Source: Psychroflexus salis (GTDB taxonomy: Bacteria; Bacteroidota; Bacteroidia; Flavobacteriales; Flavobacteriaceae). Taken from it: DNA of 64,000 bases. Location: contig NZ_BMGL01000004.1 of NCBI RefSeq assembly GCF_014640175.1, positions 1 to 64,000 of the forward strand, read 5' to 3'. The position numbers and the translations under genes were made by a program. Shown here one piece after another: positions 44,116 through 53,874 of the stretch; within the stretch, counting starts at the first letter, position 1, and every line of letters begins with the position of its first letter. The notes under the pieces were generated by a model. That model did no database searches and was not told the origin of the DNA. It worked only from the letters and a program-made list of their open reading frames with translations.

Positions 44116-46119
44116 ATGTCTACATTAGATTCTAAAATACCAAGTGGTCCAATTGCAGATAAGTGGACTAAACATAAAAATGAAATAAACTTAGTAAATC
44201 CAGCTAATAAACGAAATATTGATATTATTGTTGTCGGTACTGGTTTAGCGGGTGCATCTGCTTCAGCAACTCTAGCTGAATTAGGTTATAATGTAAAAAC
44301 ATTTTGTTTTCAAGATTCTCCACGTCGAGCACACTCCATTGCTGCTCAAGGTGGAATAAATGCTTCGAAAAATTATCAAGGTGATGGCGACTCAGATTAC
44401 CGTTTATTTTACGATACGGTAAAAGGTGGCGATTACCGTTCTCGCGAAGCAAATGTATATCGACTTGCCGAAGTTTCGGGTAATATTATCGACCAATGTG
44501 TTGCACAAGGTGTTCCCTTTGCGAGAGAATATGGTGGTTTGTTAGATAACCGTTCATTTGGTGGCGTATTGGTTTCCAGAACATTTTATGCTAAAGGACA
44601 AACAGGACAGCAACTTTTATTGGGTGCATATTCTGCAATGAATCGCCAAATTAATCGTGGAAAAATCCAGTCTTTTACTCGTCATGAAATGATGGATGTT
44701 GTAAAAGTAGATGGTAAAGCACGGGGCATTATTGCAAGAAACCTAGTAACTGGAGAAATTGAACGCCATTCTGCTCATGCTGTAGTTTTAGCTTCTGGTG
44801 GTTATGGAAATGTCTTTTTCTTATCGACTAATGCCATGGGAAGTAACGTAACTGCTGCTTGGAAGGCGCACAAAAAAGGAGCATATTTTGCTAATCCTTG
44901 CTACACGCAAATTCACCCAACTTGTATTCCAGTGTCTGGCGATTTACAAGCAAAATTGACGTTAATGTCAGAATCGCTAAGAAACGACGGTCGTATTTGG
45001 GTACCAGCTAAGAAAGAAGATGCACAGGCAATACAAGCTGGTAAGTTGAAGCCAACTGAAATTAAAGAAGAAGATAGAGATTACTACTTAGAAAGAAGAT
45101 ATCCTGCTTTTGGAAACTTAGTGCCGCGAGATGTAGCTTCTAGAGCTGCCAAAGAACGTTGCGATGCTGGTTACGGAGTTAATAAAACTGGACAAGCAGT
45201 ATATTTGGACTTTTCTAGCGCTATTGAACGTTATGGAAAGGAAAAAGCTTTTAGTTCAGGTAAAAAAGATGCTTCCAAAGAAGAAATTATTAAACTTGGT
45301 AAAGAAGTAGTGGAATCGAAATACGGTAATTTATTCGATATGTACGAAAAAATCACCGACCAAAATCCATACGAAACTCCAATGATGATTTTCCCAGCGG
45401 TGCATTACACTATGGGCGGTCTTTGGGTAGACTACAACTTAATGACTACCATTCCGGGCTGTTACGCAACCGGCGAAGCTAATTTCTCTGATCACGGTGC
45501 TAACCGACTAGGTGCTTCTGCTCTAATGCAAGGTTTGGCCGATGGTTATTTTGTACTGCCTTACACTATTGGAGATTATTTGTCCAACGATATTAGAACT
45601 GGTCCAATTCCTACAGATACTAAAGAATTTGAAGAAGCTGAAAATGAAGTCCGTAATCAAATTGAAAGCTTGTTGAAAGTTCAAGGTGAAAAACCTGTAG
45701 ATTATTTCCATAGAAAATTGGGATTAATCATGTGGAACAAATGTGGGATGTCTCGTAATGAAAAAGAATTAAAAGAAGCGATTGAAGAAATTGCGCAGTT
45801 ACGTGAAGAATTTTATAATAATGTACGTATTCCTGGTAAAGCTGAAGGTAGAAATTCTGAACTAGAAAAAGCAGGAAGAGTTGCTGATTTCTTAGAGTTA
45901 GGCGAATTATTTGCCAAAGATGCTTTAGATAGAAACGAATCTTGTGGAGGTCACTTTAGAGAAGAATATCAAACTCCAGAGGGTGAAGCCTTGCGTGATG
46001 ATGAAAACTATAAATATGTGGCTGCTTGGGAATATAAAGGAAAACCCAAAGATGCAGTCTTACATAAAGAAGAATTGATTTTCGAAAATATTGAATTGAA
46101 AACTAGAAGTTACAAATAA
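44116..46119 (+). CDS. sdhA: succinate dehydrogenase/fumarate reductase flavoprotein subunit
   Basis: The 667-residue protein oxidises succinate to fumarate. It has the FAD dinucleotide motif [10 protein letters not shown] (residues 40-49), the covalent FAD site [11 protein letters not shown] with His73, and [10 protein letters not shown] and [14 protein letters not shown] in the catalytic region. The C-terminus [23 protein letters not shown] is typical of this group. It lies between sdhC and sdhB with 2- and 8-bp gaps, forming one operon. Confidence 0.97.
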   Translation: MSTLDSKIPSGPIADKWTKHKNEINLVNPANKRNIDIIVVGTGLAGASASATLAELGYNVKTFCFQDSPRRAHSIAAQGGINASKNYQGDGDSDYRLFYDTVKGGDYRSREANVYRLAEVSGNIIDQCVAQGVPFAREYGGLLDNRSFGGVLVSRTFYAKGQTGQQLLLGAYSAMNRQINRGKIQSFTRHEMMDVVKVDGKARGIIARNLVTGEIERHSAHAVVLASGGYGNVFFLSTNAMGSNVTAAWKAHKKGAYFANPCYTQIHPTCIPVSGDLQAKLTLMSESLRNDGRIWVPAKKEDAQAIQAGKLKPTEIKEEDRDYYLERRYPAFGNLVPRDVASRAAKERCDAGYGVNKTGQAVYLDFSSAIERYGKEKAFSSGKKDASKEEIIKLGKEVVESKYGNLFDMYEKITDQNPYETPMMIFPAVHYTMGGLWVDYNLMTTIPGCYATGEANFSDHGANRLGASALMQGLADGYFVLPYTIGDYLSNDIRTGPIPTDTKEFEEAENEVRNQIESLLKVQGEKPVDYFHRKLGLIMWNKCGMSRNEKELKEAIEEIAQLREEFYNNVRIPGKAEGRNSELEKAGRVADFLELGELFAKDALDRNESCGGHFREEYQTPEGEALRDDENYKYVAAWEYKGKPKDAVLHKEELIFENIELKTRSYK

Positions 46120-46127
46120 GTTGATCT

Positions 46128-46874
46128 ATGAAACTTAATTTAAAAATATGGCGTCAAGAAGATGCCAAAGCCAAAGGAGAATTTAAAAATTACCAATTAA
46201 ACGAAGTTCACGGCGATATGTCTTTTTTAGAAATGCTAGACGTATTGAATAACGAATTGGTAGAAAAAGGCATTGAGCCTGTAGAATTTGACCACGATTG
46301 TCGCGAAGGAATTTGTGGAATGTGTTCACTACAAATCAATGGCGAACCACACGGTCCCGACCGTGGCATAACAACCTGCCAGTTGCACATGCGAAAATTT
46401 AAAGATGGCGATACTATTGTAATCGAACCTTTTAGAGCCAATGCATTTCCTATTGTAAAAGATTTAGCGGTAGATCGTTCTGCATTTGATCGTATCCAAC
46501 AGGCTGGCGGTTACATCTCGGTAAATACATCTGGAAATACCCAAGATGCCAATAGCATTCCAATTGAAAAAGATAAAGCAGACATGTCTTTTAATGCTGC
46601 AACTTGTATTGGTTGTGGAGCTTGTGTAGCAGCTTGTAAAAATGCAAGTGCTATGTTATTTACATCAGCAAAAGTTTCCCAATACGCATTGTTGCCCCAA
46701 GGAGAAGTTGAAGCCACCGACCGCGTTTTAAACATGGTAGCCCAAATGGACAAAGAAGGTTTTGGAAATTGTACCAATACTGGAGCTTGCGAAATAGAAT
46801 GCCCGAAAGGAATTTCTCTAGAAAATATAGCTCGCTTAAATCGTGAATACCTAGCTGCAAGCTTAAAAGGATAA
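46128..46874 (+). CDS. sdhB: succinate dehydrogenase/fumarate reductase iron-sulfur subunit
   Basis: The 248-residue protein carries electrons from FAD to the haem subunit. The [2Fe-2S] ligands are in CREGICGMC (Cys58, Cys63, Cys66) and TTCQLH (Cys84). Two further cluster motifs, [11 protein letters not shown] and [14 protein letters not shown], hold the [4Fe-4S] and [3Fe-4S] clusters. Length is usual for Bacteroidota. A strong terminator follows 23 bp after the stop. Confidence 0.97.
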   Translation: MKLNLKIWRQEDAKAKGEFKNYQLNEVHGDMSFLEMLDVLNNELVEKGIEPVEFDHDCREGICGMCSLQINGEPHGPDRGITTCQLHMRKFKDGDTIVIEPFRANAFPIVKDLAVDRSAFDRIQQAGGYISVNTSGNTQDANSIPIEKDKADMSFNAATCIGCGACVAACKNASAMLFTSAKVSQYALLPQGEVEATDRVLNMVAQMDKEGFGNCTNTGACEIECPKGISLENIARLNREYLAASLKG

Positions 46875-46897
46875 AAATTTATAATAACATATATTAC

Positions 46898-46931
46898 AAC
46901 CCTTATTCATTTTGAGTAAGGGTTTTGTTTT
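46898..46931 (+). terminator. terminator of sdhCAB
   Basis: A 12-bp stem with one G-U pair (46898-46909 with 46913-46924), a 3-base loop and a T-rich tail follow the sdhB stop. Confidence 0.88.
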
Positions 46932-47138
46932 ATAAAAAAACTATCCGATAAGAAAGTGTTTTTAGGGATTCTAACAATTACCAAATCTTCTAAATATCCG
47001 AATTCAATAAAGACCAACAATGCTAAAAAAATGATTCGATTTTGCTTTGTAAAAACCGATAAGACTTTAGCAAAAACAACAAAAATCATCTTTCAGATTT
47101 AAGTATCTTTTTTACACGAGTACAAGTTATCAATTCTG

Positions 47139-47146
47139 TACTTTTG
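47139..47146 (+). promoter_or_regulatory. -7 element of rsmI
   Basis: TACTTTTG matches TANNTTTG, 17 bases before the ATG. No TTG is found at the -33 distance. Confidence 0.45.
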
Positions 47147-47163
47147 CATAAAATTAAAAGCAC

Positions 47164-47841
47164 ATGGCCCAACTTTTTGTAGTTCCAACTCCTATTGGAA
47201 ACTTAGGTGATATTAGCTTTAGAGCCGTAGAAATACTTAAAAGCGTAGATTTAATTTTAGCTGAAGATACCCGAACTAGCGGTAAGCTATTAAAACATTA
47301 CCAGATAGAAACTCCGCTAAAAAGTCACCACATGCACAACGAACACAAATTAGTTGATGTTTTGGCCAAACGAATTAAAAATGGCGAAAACATGGCTTTA
47401 ATTACCGATGCTGGCACACCTGCCATTTCCGATCCTGGTTTTTTGTTGGTTAGAGCTTGCATCGAAGAAGATGTTGATGTGAGTTGCTTACCAGGCGCCA
47501 CCGCTTTTGTTCCAGCATTGGTTAATAGTGGATTACCTAACGATAAATTTGTATTTGAAGGCTTTCTGCCACCCAAAAAGGGAAGACAAAAACGACTAGA
47601 TTTTTTAGTTGAAGAAGAACGGACTATGGTGTTGTACGAATCGCCCTACAAACTTTTGAAAACTTTACGGCACCTAGCTGAAAAATTAGGAGAGAATCGG
47701 AAAATATCCGTTTCTAGAGAATTGACTAAGCTATATGAAGAAAACCTGCGTGGTAGTTTAAAAGAAGTGATGGCGCATTTTGAAAAAAATCCGCCAAAAG
47801 GAGAACTGGTTTTGGTGGTTGAAGGAAAACCCAAAACATAA
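47164..47841 (+). CDS. rsmI: 16S rRNA (cytidine(1402)-2'-O)-methyltransferase
   Basis: The 225-residue SAM-dependent enzyme methylates the ribose of C1402 in 16S rRNA. It has the tetrapyrrole methylase fold with LFVVPTPIGNLGDISFRAVEIL at the start, AEDTRTSGKLLKHY, ALITDAGTPAISDPGFLLVR and PGATAFVPALVNSGLP. It lacks the C-terminal extension of E. coli RsmI, as flavobacterial forms usually do. Two small genes follow at 6 and 12 bp, probably in one unit. Confidence 0.95.
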   Translation: MAQLFVVPTPIGNLGDISFRAVEILKSVDLILAEDTRTSGKLLKHYQIETPLKSHHMHNEHKLVDVLAKRIKNGENMALITDAGTPAISDPGFLLVRACIEEDVDVSCLPGATAFVPALVNSGLPNDKFVFEGFLPPKKGRQKRLDFLVEEERTMVLYESPYKLLKTLRHLAEKLGENRKISVSRELTKLYEENLRGSLKEVMAHFEKNPPKGELVLVVEGKPKT

Positions 47842-47847
47842 TTTACA

Positions 47848-48087
47848 ATGGAAGAAAAAATAAAATTAATTTGGGATTTTCGTGGTCCAGCTGCACAAAA
47901 AACCGCTGAGCATCACGAAATTCATTTAAAAGATTTCTTGCAAATGAAAAAAATAGATTTGCAAATTACGGGCTGCGAAAAGCAAACAGATTTTCATTAC
48001 ACTGCTTTTATGGTAGTTGAAAAATCGAACATGATTAGTCTTCGCGATGCTTTAAAACCACATCGAGGACAAATTTATAAAGACTAA
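47848..48087 (+). CDS. conserved small hypothetical protein
   Basis: The 79-residue protein begins EEKIKLIWDFRGPAAQKTAEHH and continues with GCEKQTDFHYTAFMVVEK. It is soluble, with no signal peptide, and histidine-rich in its first half. Compactness and tight spacing (6 bp after rsmI, 12 bp before the next gene) argue that it is expressed. Similar short proteins accompany genes of this type in flavobacteria, but I know of no assigned function. Confidence 0.75.
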   Translation: MEEKIKLIWDFRGPAAQKTAEHHEIHLKDFLQMKKIDLQITGCEKQTDFHYTAFMVVEKSNMISLRDALKPHRGQIYKD

Positions 48088-48099
48088 TTTTTTAAAATT

Positions 48100-48849
48100 A
48101 TGGAAAAAGAATATACAGTAAAAGGAATGACCTGCCAAGGCTGTAGAGCTTATGTTGAAGATGCTCTGCAAAAAATAGAAGCTGTAAATAAAGCCGAAGT
48201 AAACTTAGAAAATGAAAAAGCAACTATAGATTTTTCTCAAAAAATTAGTTTAGCATCTTTACAGCATGCAATTGGAGAAAAATATAACATTTTAGCAAAA
48301 GATGCTGTTGATAAAGGAGAAGAAAAACAAACTAATAATTCAGTATCAACCCCAATACAATCTGAAGCAAAGCAATCTAAACTAAAACAGTTACAGCCCT
48401 TGTTTTTAATTTTTTTCTATATAACAACAGCTTCGCTTTTATTAAATTTTTCTAATTTTAAGTTAGGGAGTTGGATGTTCGATTTTATGGGAATGTTTTA
48501 TATTGTATTTAGCTTTTTTAAGTTTTTAGATTACACAGGTTTTCCAGCTTCGTTTAAAATGTACGATCCACTAGCTAAACTTATTCCTGCCTATGCTTGG
48601 ATTTATCCGTTTTTAGAAACAGCTTTAGGATTGTGTTTTTTATTTAGATTTCAAGTAGATGTAGCACTTATTGCAACTTTAGTAATTTTAGGAATTACTA
48701 CTGTGGGTGTTAGTCAATCTTTATTTTCTAAACGAAAAATTAAATGTGCTTGTTTAGGAACAGCTCTAAATCTACCAATGACAGAAGCTACTTTTATTGA
48801 AAACACCATAATGATCGTAATGGCTTTGTTAATGTTGTTTTTAATTTAA
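48100..48849 (+). CDS. heavy-metal-associated domain fused to MauE/DoxX-like membrane protein
   Basis: Residues 1-70 are a heavy-metal-associated domain with the metal site GMTCQGC (Cys12, Cys15) and the usual ferredoxin-like pattern. After a polar linker, residues about 100-249 hold four membrane helices of the MauE/DoxX type with YDPLAKLIPAYAWIYPFLE. KIKCACLGTALNLPM contains a CxC pair between the third and fourth helices. The design suggests handling of a soft metal such as copper, or thiol transfer across the membrane; which one is not shown by the sequence. No P-type ATPase lies nearby. Confidence 0.85.
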   Translation: MEKEYTVKGMTCQGCRAYVEDALQKIEAVNKAEVNLENEKATIDFSQKISLASLQHAIGEKYNILAKDAVDKGEEKQTNNSVSTPIQSEAKQSKLKQLQPLFLIFFYITTASLLLNFSNFKLGSWMFDFMGMFYIVFSFFKFLDYTGFPASFKMYDPLAKLIPAYAWIYPFLETALGLCFLFRFQVDVALIATLVILGITTVGVSQSLFSKRKIKCACLGTALNLPMTEATFIENTIMIVMALLMLFLI

Positions 48850-48902
48850 ATAGAAGTTACATTTAATGAAAAGCTTTATTAAAGTGTAGATTAAAACTAT
48901 TT

Positions 48903-49088
48903 TTACGAGCTTTTTTCTACTGTAGCTCTAATGCCAAATAACTCTAATAACTTAGTTTCATTTAACTTCGATTCGGTTTTTTGTTTCAAGTCTTCAAAAC
49001 TAAGCGCAGGTCTAAATTCTGGACTTAACTCGTCTATAATTTCTTCTAGTAAATTCTTTTTAAAAATTGAATAATTTATAGTTTTCAT
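48903..49088 (-). CDS. possible small protein
   Basis: A 61-codon frame encodes a soluble, helix-prone, charged peptide (KNLLEEIIDELSPEFRPAL, then ESKLNETKLLELFG). It is convergent with the preceding gene, 53 bp away, and has no overlap with other coding sequence. The protein looks better than a random frame because of its amphipathic helices, but I recognise no family. It may be an orphan small protein or a chance frame. Confidence 0.35.
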   Translation of the reverse strand: MKTINYSIFKKNLLEEIIDELSPEFRPALSFEDLKQKTESKLNETKLLELFGIRATVEKSS

Positions 49089-49283
49089 ATAAGTCAGATT
49101 TTTTCTAAAAGTAAACTAAATTTATATTATAAAAGTTAAATTAAACTTATGAAAATGAGAATATTATATTAATATTTTACTTTAAATAATTAATTTCAGT
49201 TTCAATTACAAATAGATAAAAATATAAGGATGCGCACGATTAGTTTCTGCATACTAATGCAAAGTTGAATTTTAGACTAGCCT

Positions 49284-49405
49284 TGATTGTAGTGGAAATC
49301 CAGTACGCAAAAAAAACTTGCAAATCACAGCTTAAAAAAGCGACTTTATGAAGCTCTTTTTAAGCTTAGTTTTGTGTTTTTTTAAGGTGCTGATTGTAGC
49401 GGAAA
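49284..49405 (+). repeat. pair of 15-bp direct repeats around a hairpin
   Basis: TGATTGTAGTGGAAA at 49284-49298 and TGATTGTAGCGGAAA at 49391-49405 differ at one base. Between them, AGCTTAAAAA and TTTTTAAGCT can pair to form a hairpin. The unit looks like a dispersed intergenic repeat. Confidence 0.6.
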
Positions 49406-49492
49406 GCAAGATGCAGCTTAAAATAAGTATAGGTTATAAATGCATAATAAATCTTTATATGGATATGATATATAATAATGTTAAGCTAAGTT

Positions 49493-49520
49493 TTGTTTCT
49501 TTGCTTTAATTGTATATTTG
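49493..49520 (+). promoter_or_regulatory. promoter of the suf operon
   Basis: TTG (49493-49495) is followed after 17 bases by TATATTTG (49513-49520), a full match, 27 bases before the sufA ATG. Confidence 0.72.
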
Positions 49521-49547
49521 TAAATAATTTAGATTAAATAAAAAGTA

Positions 49548-49877
49548 ATGATAAAAGTAAGCGAACAAGCCAAACTTAAACTTTCTAACCTAATGCAGGA
49601 AGAAGGTTTTGATGCTGCCAAGCACTTTGTACGCGTTGGTGTTAAAAGTGGAGGCTGCTCTGGGTTATCTTACGATTTGAATTTTGATCAAACACAACAA
49701 GATAACGACAAAGTCTTTGAAGATAACGGTATAAAAATAGCTGTAAATAAAAGTAGTTTTTTATACTTAGTAGGAACTATACTAGAATATTCTGGTGGTT
49801 TAAACGGTAAGGGTTTTGTTTTTAATAATCCAAATGCACAGCGTACTTGCGGATGTGGCGAAAGTTTTTCGCTTTAA
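49548..49877 (+). CDS. sufA: iron-sulfur cluster assembly accessory protein (HesB/IscA/SufA)
   Basis: The 109-residue A-type carrier has the three conserved cysteines: one in SGGCSGLSYD and two in CGCGESFSL at the C-terminus. It receives iron-sulfur clusters from the SufBCD scaffold and passes them to client proteins. It is the first gene of the operon, directly after a good promoter, and sufB follows at 14 bp. Confidence 0.95.
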   Translation: MIKVSEQAKLKLSNLMQEEGFDAAKHFVRVGVKSGGCSGLSYDLNFDQTQQDNDKVFEDNGIKIAVNKSSFLYLVGTILEYSGGLNGKGFVFNNPNAQRTCGCGESFSL

Positions 49878-49891
49878 TAAAAAAGTAAATT

Positions 49892-51337
49892 ATGGCATAT
49901 ACCGAAGAAGAATTAGAAAAAGATTTACAAACCAAGGAATATGAGTATGGGTTTTATACCGATATAGAATCGGATACATTTCCAGTTGGTTTAAACGAAG
50001 ATATTGTAAGAGCTATTTCTAAAAAAAAGGAAGAGCCTGAGTGGATGACTGACTGGCGGTTAGAAGCCTTTAGAAATTGGTTAAAAATGGAAGAACCCAA
50101 TTGGGCAAACGTACATTATAAGAAACCAGATTACCAAAATATTTCGTATTACTCGGCACCGAATAAAAAACCGAAATACGAAAGTTTAGACGAAGTTGAC
50201 CCTGAGTTGTTAGATACATTTAAGAAATTAGGAATTTCTTTAGATGAGCAAAAAAAACTTGCTGGTGTTGCTATGGATGTAGTTGTCGATTCGGTTTCGG
50301 TTGCTACTTCGTTTAAAAGCACATTGGCTAAAAAAGGAATTATTTTTTGTTCCATTTCTGAAGCTATTCAAAAACATCCTGAATTAGTGAAAAAATACAT
50401 CGGTTCGGTTGTGCCGAAGTCCGATAACTTTTTTGCAGCACTTAACTCAGCTGTTTTTAGTGATGGTTCATTTTGTTATATTCCTAAAGGAGTTAGATGT
50501 CCTATGGAATTATCTACTTATTTTAGAATAAATCAAGCAGGAACAGGTCAATTTGAACGGACTTTACTTATTGCCGACGAAGATAGCTATGTTAGTTATT
50601 TAGAAGGTTGTACAGCTCCAATGCGCGATGAAAACCAATTGCACGCTGCTGTGGTAGAATTGATTGCTTTAGATGGAGCAGAAATAAAATATTCTACGGT
50701 TCAAAACTGGTTCCCGGGTGATAAAGAAGGTAAAGGTGGCGTTTTTAATTTTGTAACTAAACGCGGAATTTGCGAAAAAAATGCTAAAATAAGTTGGACG
50801 CAAGTAGAAACGGGTTCTGCTGTAACTTGGAAATATCCAAGTTGTATCTTAAAAGGCGATAACTCAACAGGTGAGTTTTACTCTATTGCTTTAACTAACA
50901 ATTTTCAGCAAGCCGATACAGGAACTAAAATGATTCACCTAGGGAAAAACACGAAAAGCACGATTATTTCGAAAGGAATATCTGCTGGAAATTCACAAAA
51001 TTCATATCGTGGATTGGTGCAGATTAACAGCCGAGCCGATAATGCCCGAAATTTCTCGCAATGCGATTCTTTATTAATGGGGAACAAATGTGGAGCACAC
51101 ACTTTTCCTTACATTGAAGCTAAAAATAAAACAGCACAAATAGAACACGAAGCTACGACAAGTAAAATTGGAGAAGATCAAATTTTTTACTGCAACCAAC
51201 GTGGTATTGACGAAGAGAAAGCAATTGCTCTAATTGTAAATGGTTTTAGTAAAGAAGTGTTGAACAAGCTTCCAATGGAGTTTGCAGTTGAAGCACAAAA
51301 ACTATTAGAAATTTCCTTAGAAGGTTCTGTTGGATAA
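49892..51337 (+). CDS. sufB: Fe-S cluster assembly protein SufB
   Basis: The 481-residue protein is the main scaffold subunit of SufBC2D, on which new clusters form. Recognisable parts are [57 protein letters not shown] and [19 protein letters not shown]. The C-terminal Cys and Glu positions needed for cluster building are in the beta-helix core. It is preceded by sufA and separated from sufC by a lipoprotein gene. Confidence 0.97.
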   Translation: MAYTEEELEKDLQTKEYEYGFYTDIESDTFPVGLNEDIVRAISKKKEEPEWMTDWRLEAFRNWLKMEEPNWANVHYKKPDYQNISYYSAPNKKPKYESLDEVDPELLDTFKKLGISLDEQKKLAGVAMDVVVDSVSVATSFKSTLAKKGIIFCSISEAIQKHPELVKKYIGSVVPKSDNFFAALNSAVFSDGSFCYIPKGVRCPMELSTYFRINQAGTGQFERTLLIADEDSYVSYLEGCTAPMRDENQLHAAVVELIALDGAEIKYSTVQNWFPGDKEGKGGVFNFVTKRGICEKNAKISWTQVETGSAVTWKYPSCILKGDNSTGEFYSIALTNNFQQADTGTKMIHLGKNTKSTIISKGISAGNSQNSYRGLVQINSRADNARNFSQCDSLLMGNKCGAHTFPYIEAKNKTAQIEHEATTSKIGEDQIFYCNQRGIDEEKAIALIVNGFSKEVLNKLPMEFAVEAQKLLEISLEGSVG

Positions 51338-51348
51338 AAAATTAAGCT

Positions 51349-51753
51349 ATGAAAATCAACCTAATTATTGCACTTGTTTGTTTGTTTTTTTGGTCTTGTA
51401 ACGAAACCAAAAATAAAAAAGATGAAGCTACAAAACCAAAAACTGAAATACAGCAGTCTACTAAGTTTAAAAGCTATGTAGGTGAATTTATTAAAGTAGA
51501 CAATGCCGCTATTTTAAAAGGCAACAATTTTATTTATGGTGTAGTCTTAGATTCTATGGGAATGGAATTAGCAACACAAGCTGAAACTCTAAAATACGAC
51601 GAATACGATATGGTACCGGTAGTGCTTTCTGGCGAATTAATTTCCAATCCAAATAAAGATGGATGGGAAGAATTGCTCGAAGTAAAAAAAATTATTCGAA
51701 TTGCCGAACCTAAGATGGAAGAAACCATCGAAATTAAAAAACCAATTAATTAA
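51349..51753 (+). CDS. small lipoprotein in the suf operon
   Basis: The 134-residue protein has a lipoprotein signal ending FFWSC (lipobox Cys17). After a polar linker, the body [27 protein letters not shown] and [13 protein letters not shown] has the strand order of an OB-like domain, as in the C-terminus of NlpE. That fold likeness is only an impression. It is set between sufB (11 bp) and sufC (5 bp), so it is certainly co-transcribed, but an envelope lipoprotein has no obvious part in cytoplasmic cluster assembly. Confidence 0.8.
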   Translation: MKINLIIALVCLFFWSCNETKNKKDEATKPKTEIQQSTKFKSYVGEFIKVDNAAILKGNNFIYGVVLDSMGMELATQAETLKYDEYDMVPVVLSGELISNPNKDGWEELLEVKKIIRIAEPKMEETIEIKKPIN

Positions 51754-51758
51754 AAGTT

Positions 51759-52517
51759 ATGTTAGAAATTAAAAATTTACATGCTTCGGTTGAAGGCGAA
51801 GCTATACTAAAAGGAATAAATTTAGAAATTAAGCCTGGCGAAGTTCATGCTATCATGGGGCCAAATGGATCGGGTAAAAGTACCTTGTCTTCTGTAATTG
51901 CTGGAAATGAAGATTTTGAAGTTACAGAAGGAGATATTATTTTTGAGCGTGCAAATATATCAGAATTATCTCCAGATGAACGTGCACATCGAGGTATTTT
52001 TCTTTCTTTTCAATATCCAGTTGAAATACCTGGAGTTTCGGTAACTAATTTTATTAAAACATCTATTAATCAAATTAGAAAAGCTCGGGGTTTAAAAGAT
52101 ATGCCAGCCAACGAAATGCTTAAAAAAATTAGAGAAAAAGCTGCCATGCTAGAAATGGATAGAAAATTTTTATCACGTTCTTTAAATGAAGGTTTTTCGG
52201 GTGGCGAGAAAAAACGTAACGAAATCTTCCAAATGGCAATGTTAGAACCCAAGTTAGCTATTTTAGATGAAACCGATTCTGGCCTAGATATCGACGCATT
52301 AAAAGTAGTAGCTAACGGCGTAAATAAATTAAAAAATAAAGATAATGCAGTGTTGCTAATAACACACTATCAGCGTTTGTTAGATTATATTATTCCTGAT
52401 GTTGTACATGTTTTAATGGATGGTAAAATTGTAAAAACTGGCGATAAACAACTTGCTAAGGAGTTAGAAGAACGCGGTTACGATTGGATTAAAGAAGAGC
52501 AAGTTGCTCGAGTATAA
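51759..52517 (+). CDS. sufC: Fe-S cluster assembly ATPase SufC
   Basis: The 252-residue ABC-type ATPase drives the SufBD scaffold. Walker A is GPNGSGKS (residues 34-41), the signature is the SufC-specific [15 protein letters not shown], and Walker B is [12 protein letters not shown]. It has no membrane part. It is in the order sufB, lipoprotein, sufC, sufD. Confidence 0.97.
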   Translation: MLEIKNLHASVEGEAILKGINLEIKPGEVHAIMGPNGSGKSTLSSVIAGNEDFEVTEGDIIFERANISELSPDERAHRGIFLSFQYPVEIPGVSVTNFIKTSINQIRKARGLKDMPANEMLKKIREKAAMLEMDRKFLSRSLNEGFSGGEKKRNEIFQMAMLEPKLAILDETDSGLDIDALKVVANGVNKLKNKDNAVLLITHYQRLLDYIIPDVVHVLMDGKIVKTGDKQLAKELEERGYDWIKEEQVARV

Positions 52518-52538
52518 TTACTTTCTGAAACAAAAATT

Positions 52539-53852
52539 ATGGACTTAAAAGAAAAATTAATTTCATCTTTTTTTGCTTTTGAAGAGCAAATTGATTTGGA
52601 AAACGATATACATCAACTTCGGAACAACGCAATTAAGTTTTTTGAAGACAAGGGCTTTCCTACTAAAAAGGAAGAAGCCTGGAAATACACTTCCTTAAAA
52701 TCAATTTTAAAGGACGATTACAGTATTTTTCCTAAAAAAGAAGAAACAATAGATTACCGCGATATTAAAAAATATTGCATTCATGAAATCGATACCTATC
52801 AAATTGTCTTTGTAGACGGTATTTATGCTTCGCATTTATCTAACACAACACATGATAAATTTGATGCTTGTTTAATGTCTTCTGCATTGAACAATCCGAA
52901 ATATAAATCGATTATCGATAGGTATTTCAATAAAATTGCCCCAGAAGAAAGTTTAACCGCTCTAAATACAGCTTTTTCTAAAGAAGGTGCTTTTATACGT
53001 GTACCTAAATCCGTTGCTGCAGAAAAACCAGTTCAAATACTACATTTTTCGACAGGTAATGAAAGTGCGTTGATGTTGCAACCAAGAAATTTAATTGTTG
53101 TTGAAGAAAATGCGCAGGTACAAATTATCGAACGTCATCAAAGCTTAACTGCAAATGCTGTATTAACCAATTCGGTTACCGAAATTTTTGTTGAAAAAAA
53201 TGCCATATTGGATTATTATAAAATCCAGAACGATAAAATTAGTTCGTCCTTAATAGATCACACGCATGTAAAACAAGCTTCAAATTCACATTGTTCTGTA
53301 CATACGTTTTCTTTAGGTGGAAAATTAACACGTAATAATTTAAACTTTTACCAACACGGCGAACATATCAATTCTACCTTAAACGGCGTTACTATTTTAG
53401 AAGGTAAACAACATGTAGACCACAATACCTTAGTACACCACACCCAACCAAATTGCGAAAGTCATCAAGATTATAAAGGTGTTTTTTCCGATCGTTCTAC
53501 GGGTGTTTTTAATGGAAAAGTTTTAGTTGATAAAATAGCTCAAAAAACAGATGCTTTCCAAAGTAACAACAATATTTTACTAGACGACAAGGCAAGTATC
53601 AACTCTAAACCACAGTTAGAAATTTTTGCAGACGATGTAAAATGTAGCCATGGTTGTACAATTGGGCAGTTAGATAACGAAGCTTTATATTATTTACGCT
53701 CTCGAGGAATTCCTTTAAAGGAAGCGAAGGCACTACTTATGTTTGCTTTTGCGAATAAGGTATTAACAGGTGTTAGAATTCCTGAAATTAAACAACGAAT
53801 CACAGAGCAAATTGCACTGAAAATTGGTGTACATCTAGGATTCGATTTATAA
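52539..53852 (+). CDS. sufD: Fe-S cluster assembly protein SufD
   Basis: The 437-residue partner of SufB in the scaffold complex. It has the helical N-terminus with KKEEAWKYTSLK and the beta-helix core with NLNFYQHGEHINSTLNG, HVDHNTLVHHTQPNCESHQDYKG and DVKCSHGCTIGQLDNEALYYLRSRG. The conserved His and Cys residues of the SufB-SufD interface are present. It starts 21 bp after sufC and is followed by sufS. Confidence 0.96.
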   Translation: MDLKEKLISSFFAFEEQIDLENDIHQLRNNAIKFFEDKGFPTKKEEAWKYTSLKSILKDDYSIFPKKEETIDYRDIKKYCIHEIDTYQIVFVDGIYASHLSNTTHDKFDACLMSSALNNPKYKSIIDRYFNKIAPEESLTALNTAFSKEGAFIRVPKSVAAEKPVQILHFSTGNESALMLQPRNLIVVEENAQVQIIERHQSLTANAVLTNSVTEIFVEKNAILDYYKIQNDKISSSLIDHTHVKQASNSHCSVHTFSLGGKLTRNNLNFYQHGEHINSTLNGVTILEGKQHVDHNTLVHHTQPNCESHQDYKGVFSDRSTGVFNGKVLVDKIAQKTDAFQSNNNILLDDKASINSKPQLEIFADDVKCSHGCTIGQLDNEALYYLRSRGIPLKEAKALLMFAFANKVLTGVRIPEIKQRITEQIALKIGVHLGFDL

Positions 53853-53874
53853 AAAATTATTAATTATATAATTT

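Larger units (their letters stand above)
49089..49547. other. 459-bp non-coding region upstream of sufA with repeats
   Basis: The stretch lies between the possible small minus-strand gene and sufA. It contains two 15-bp direct repeats, a hairpin with 10-bp arms (49332-49341 with 49366-49375 approximately) and the suf promoter at the right end. No RNA gene of known class is recognised. Confidence 0.6.

Noticed and set aside
46907-47089. 60-codon minus-strand frame after sdhB
   Set aside because: It overlaps the sdhB terminator stem and has a composition that fits complementary AT-rich DNA; no motif supports it.
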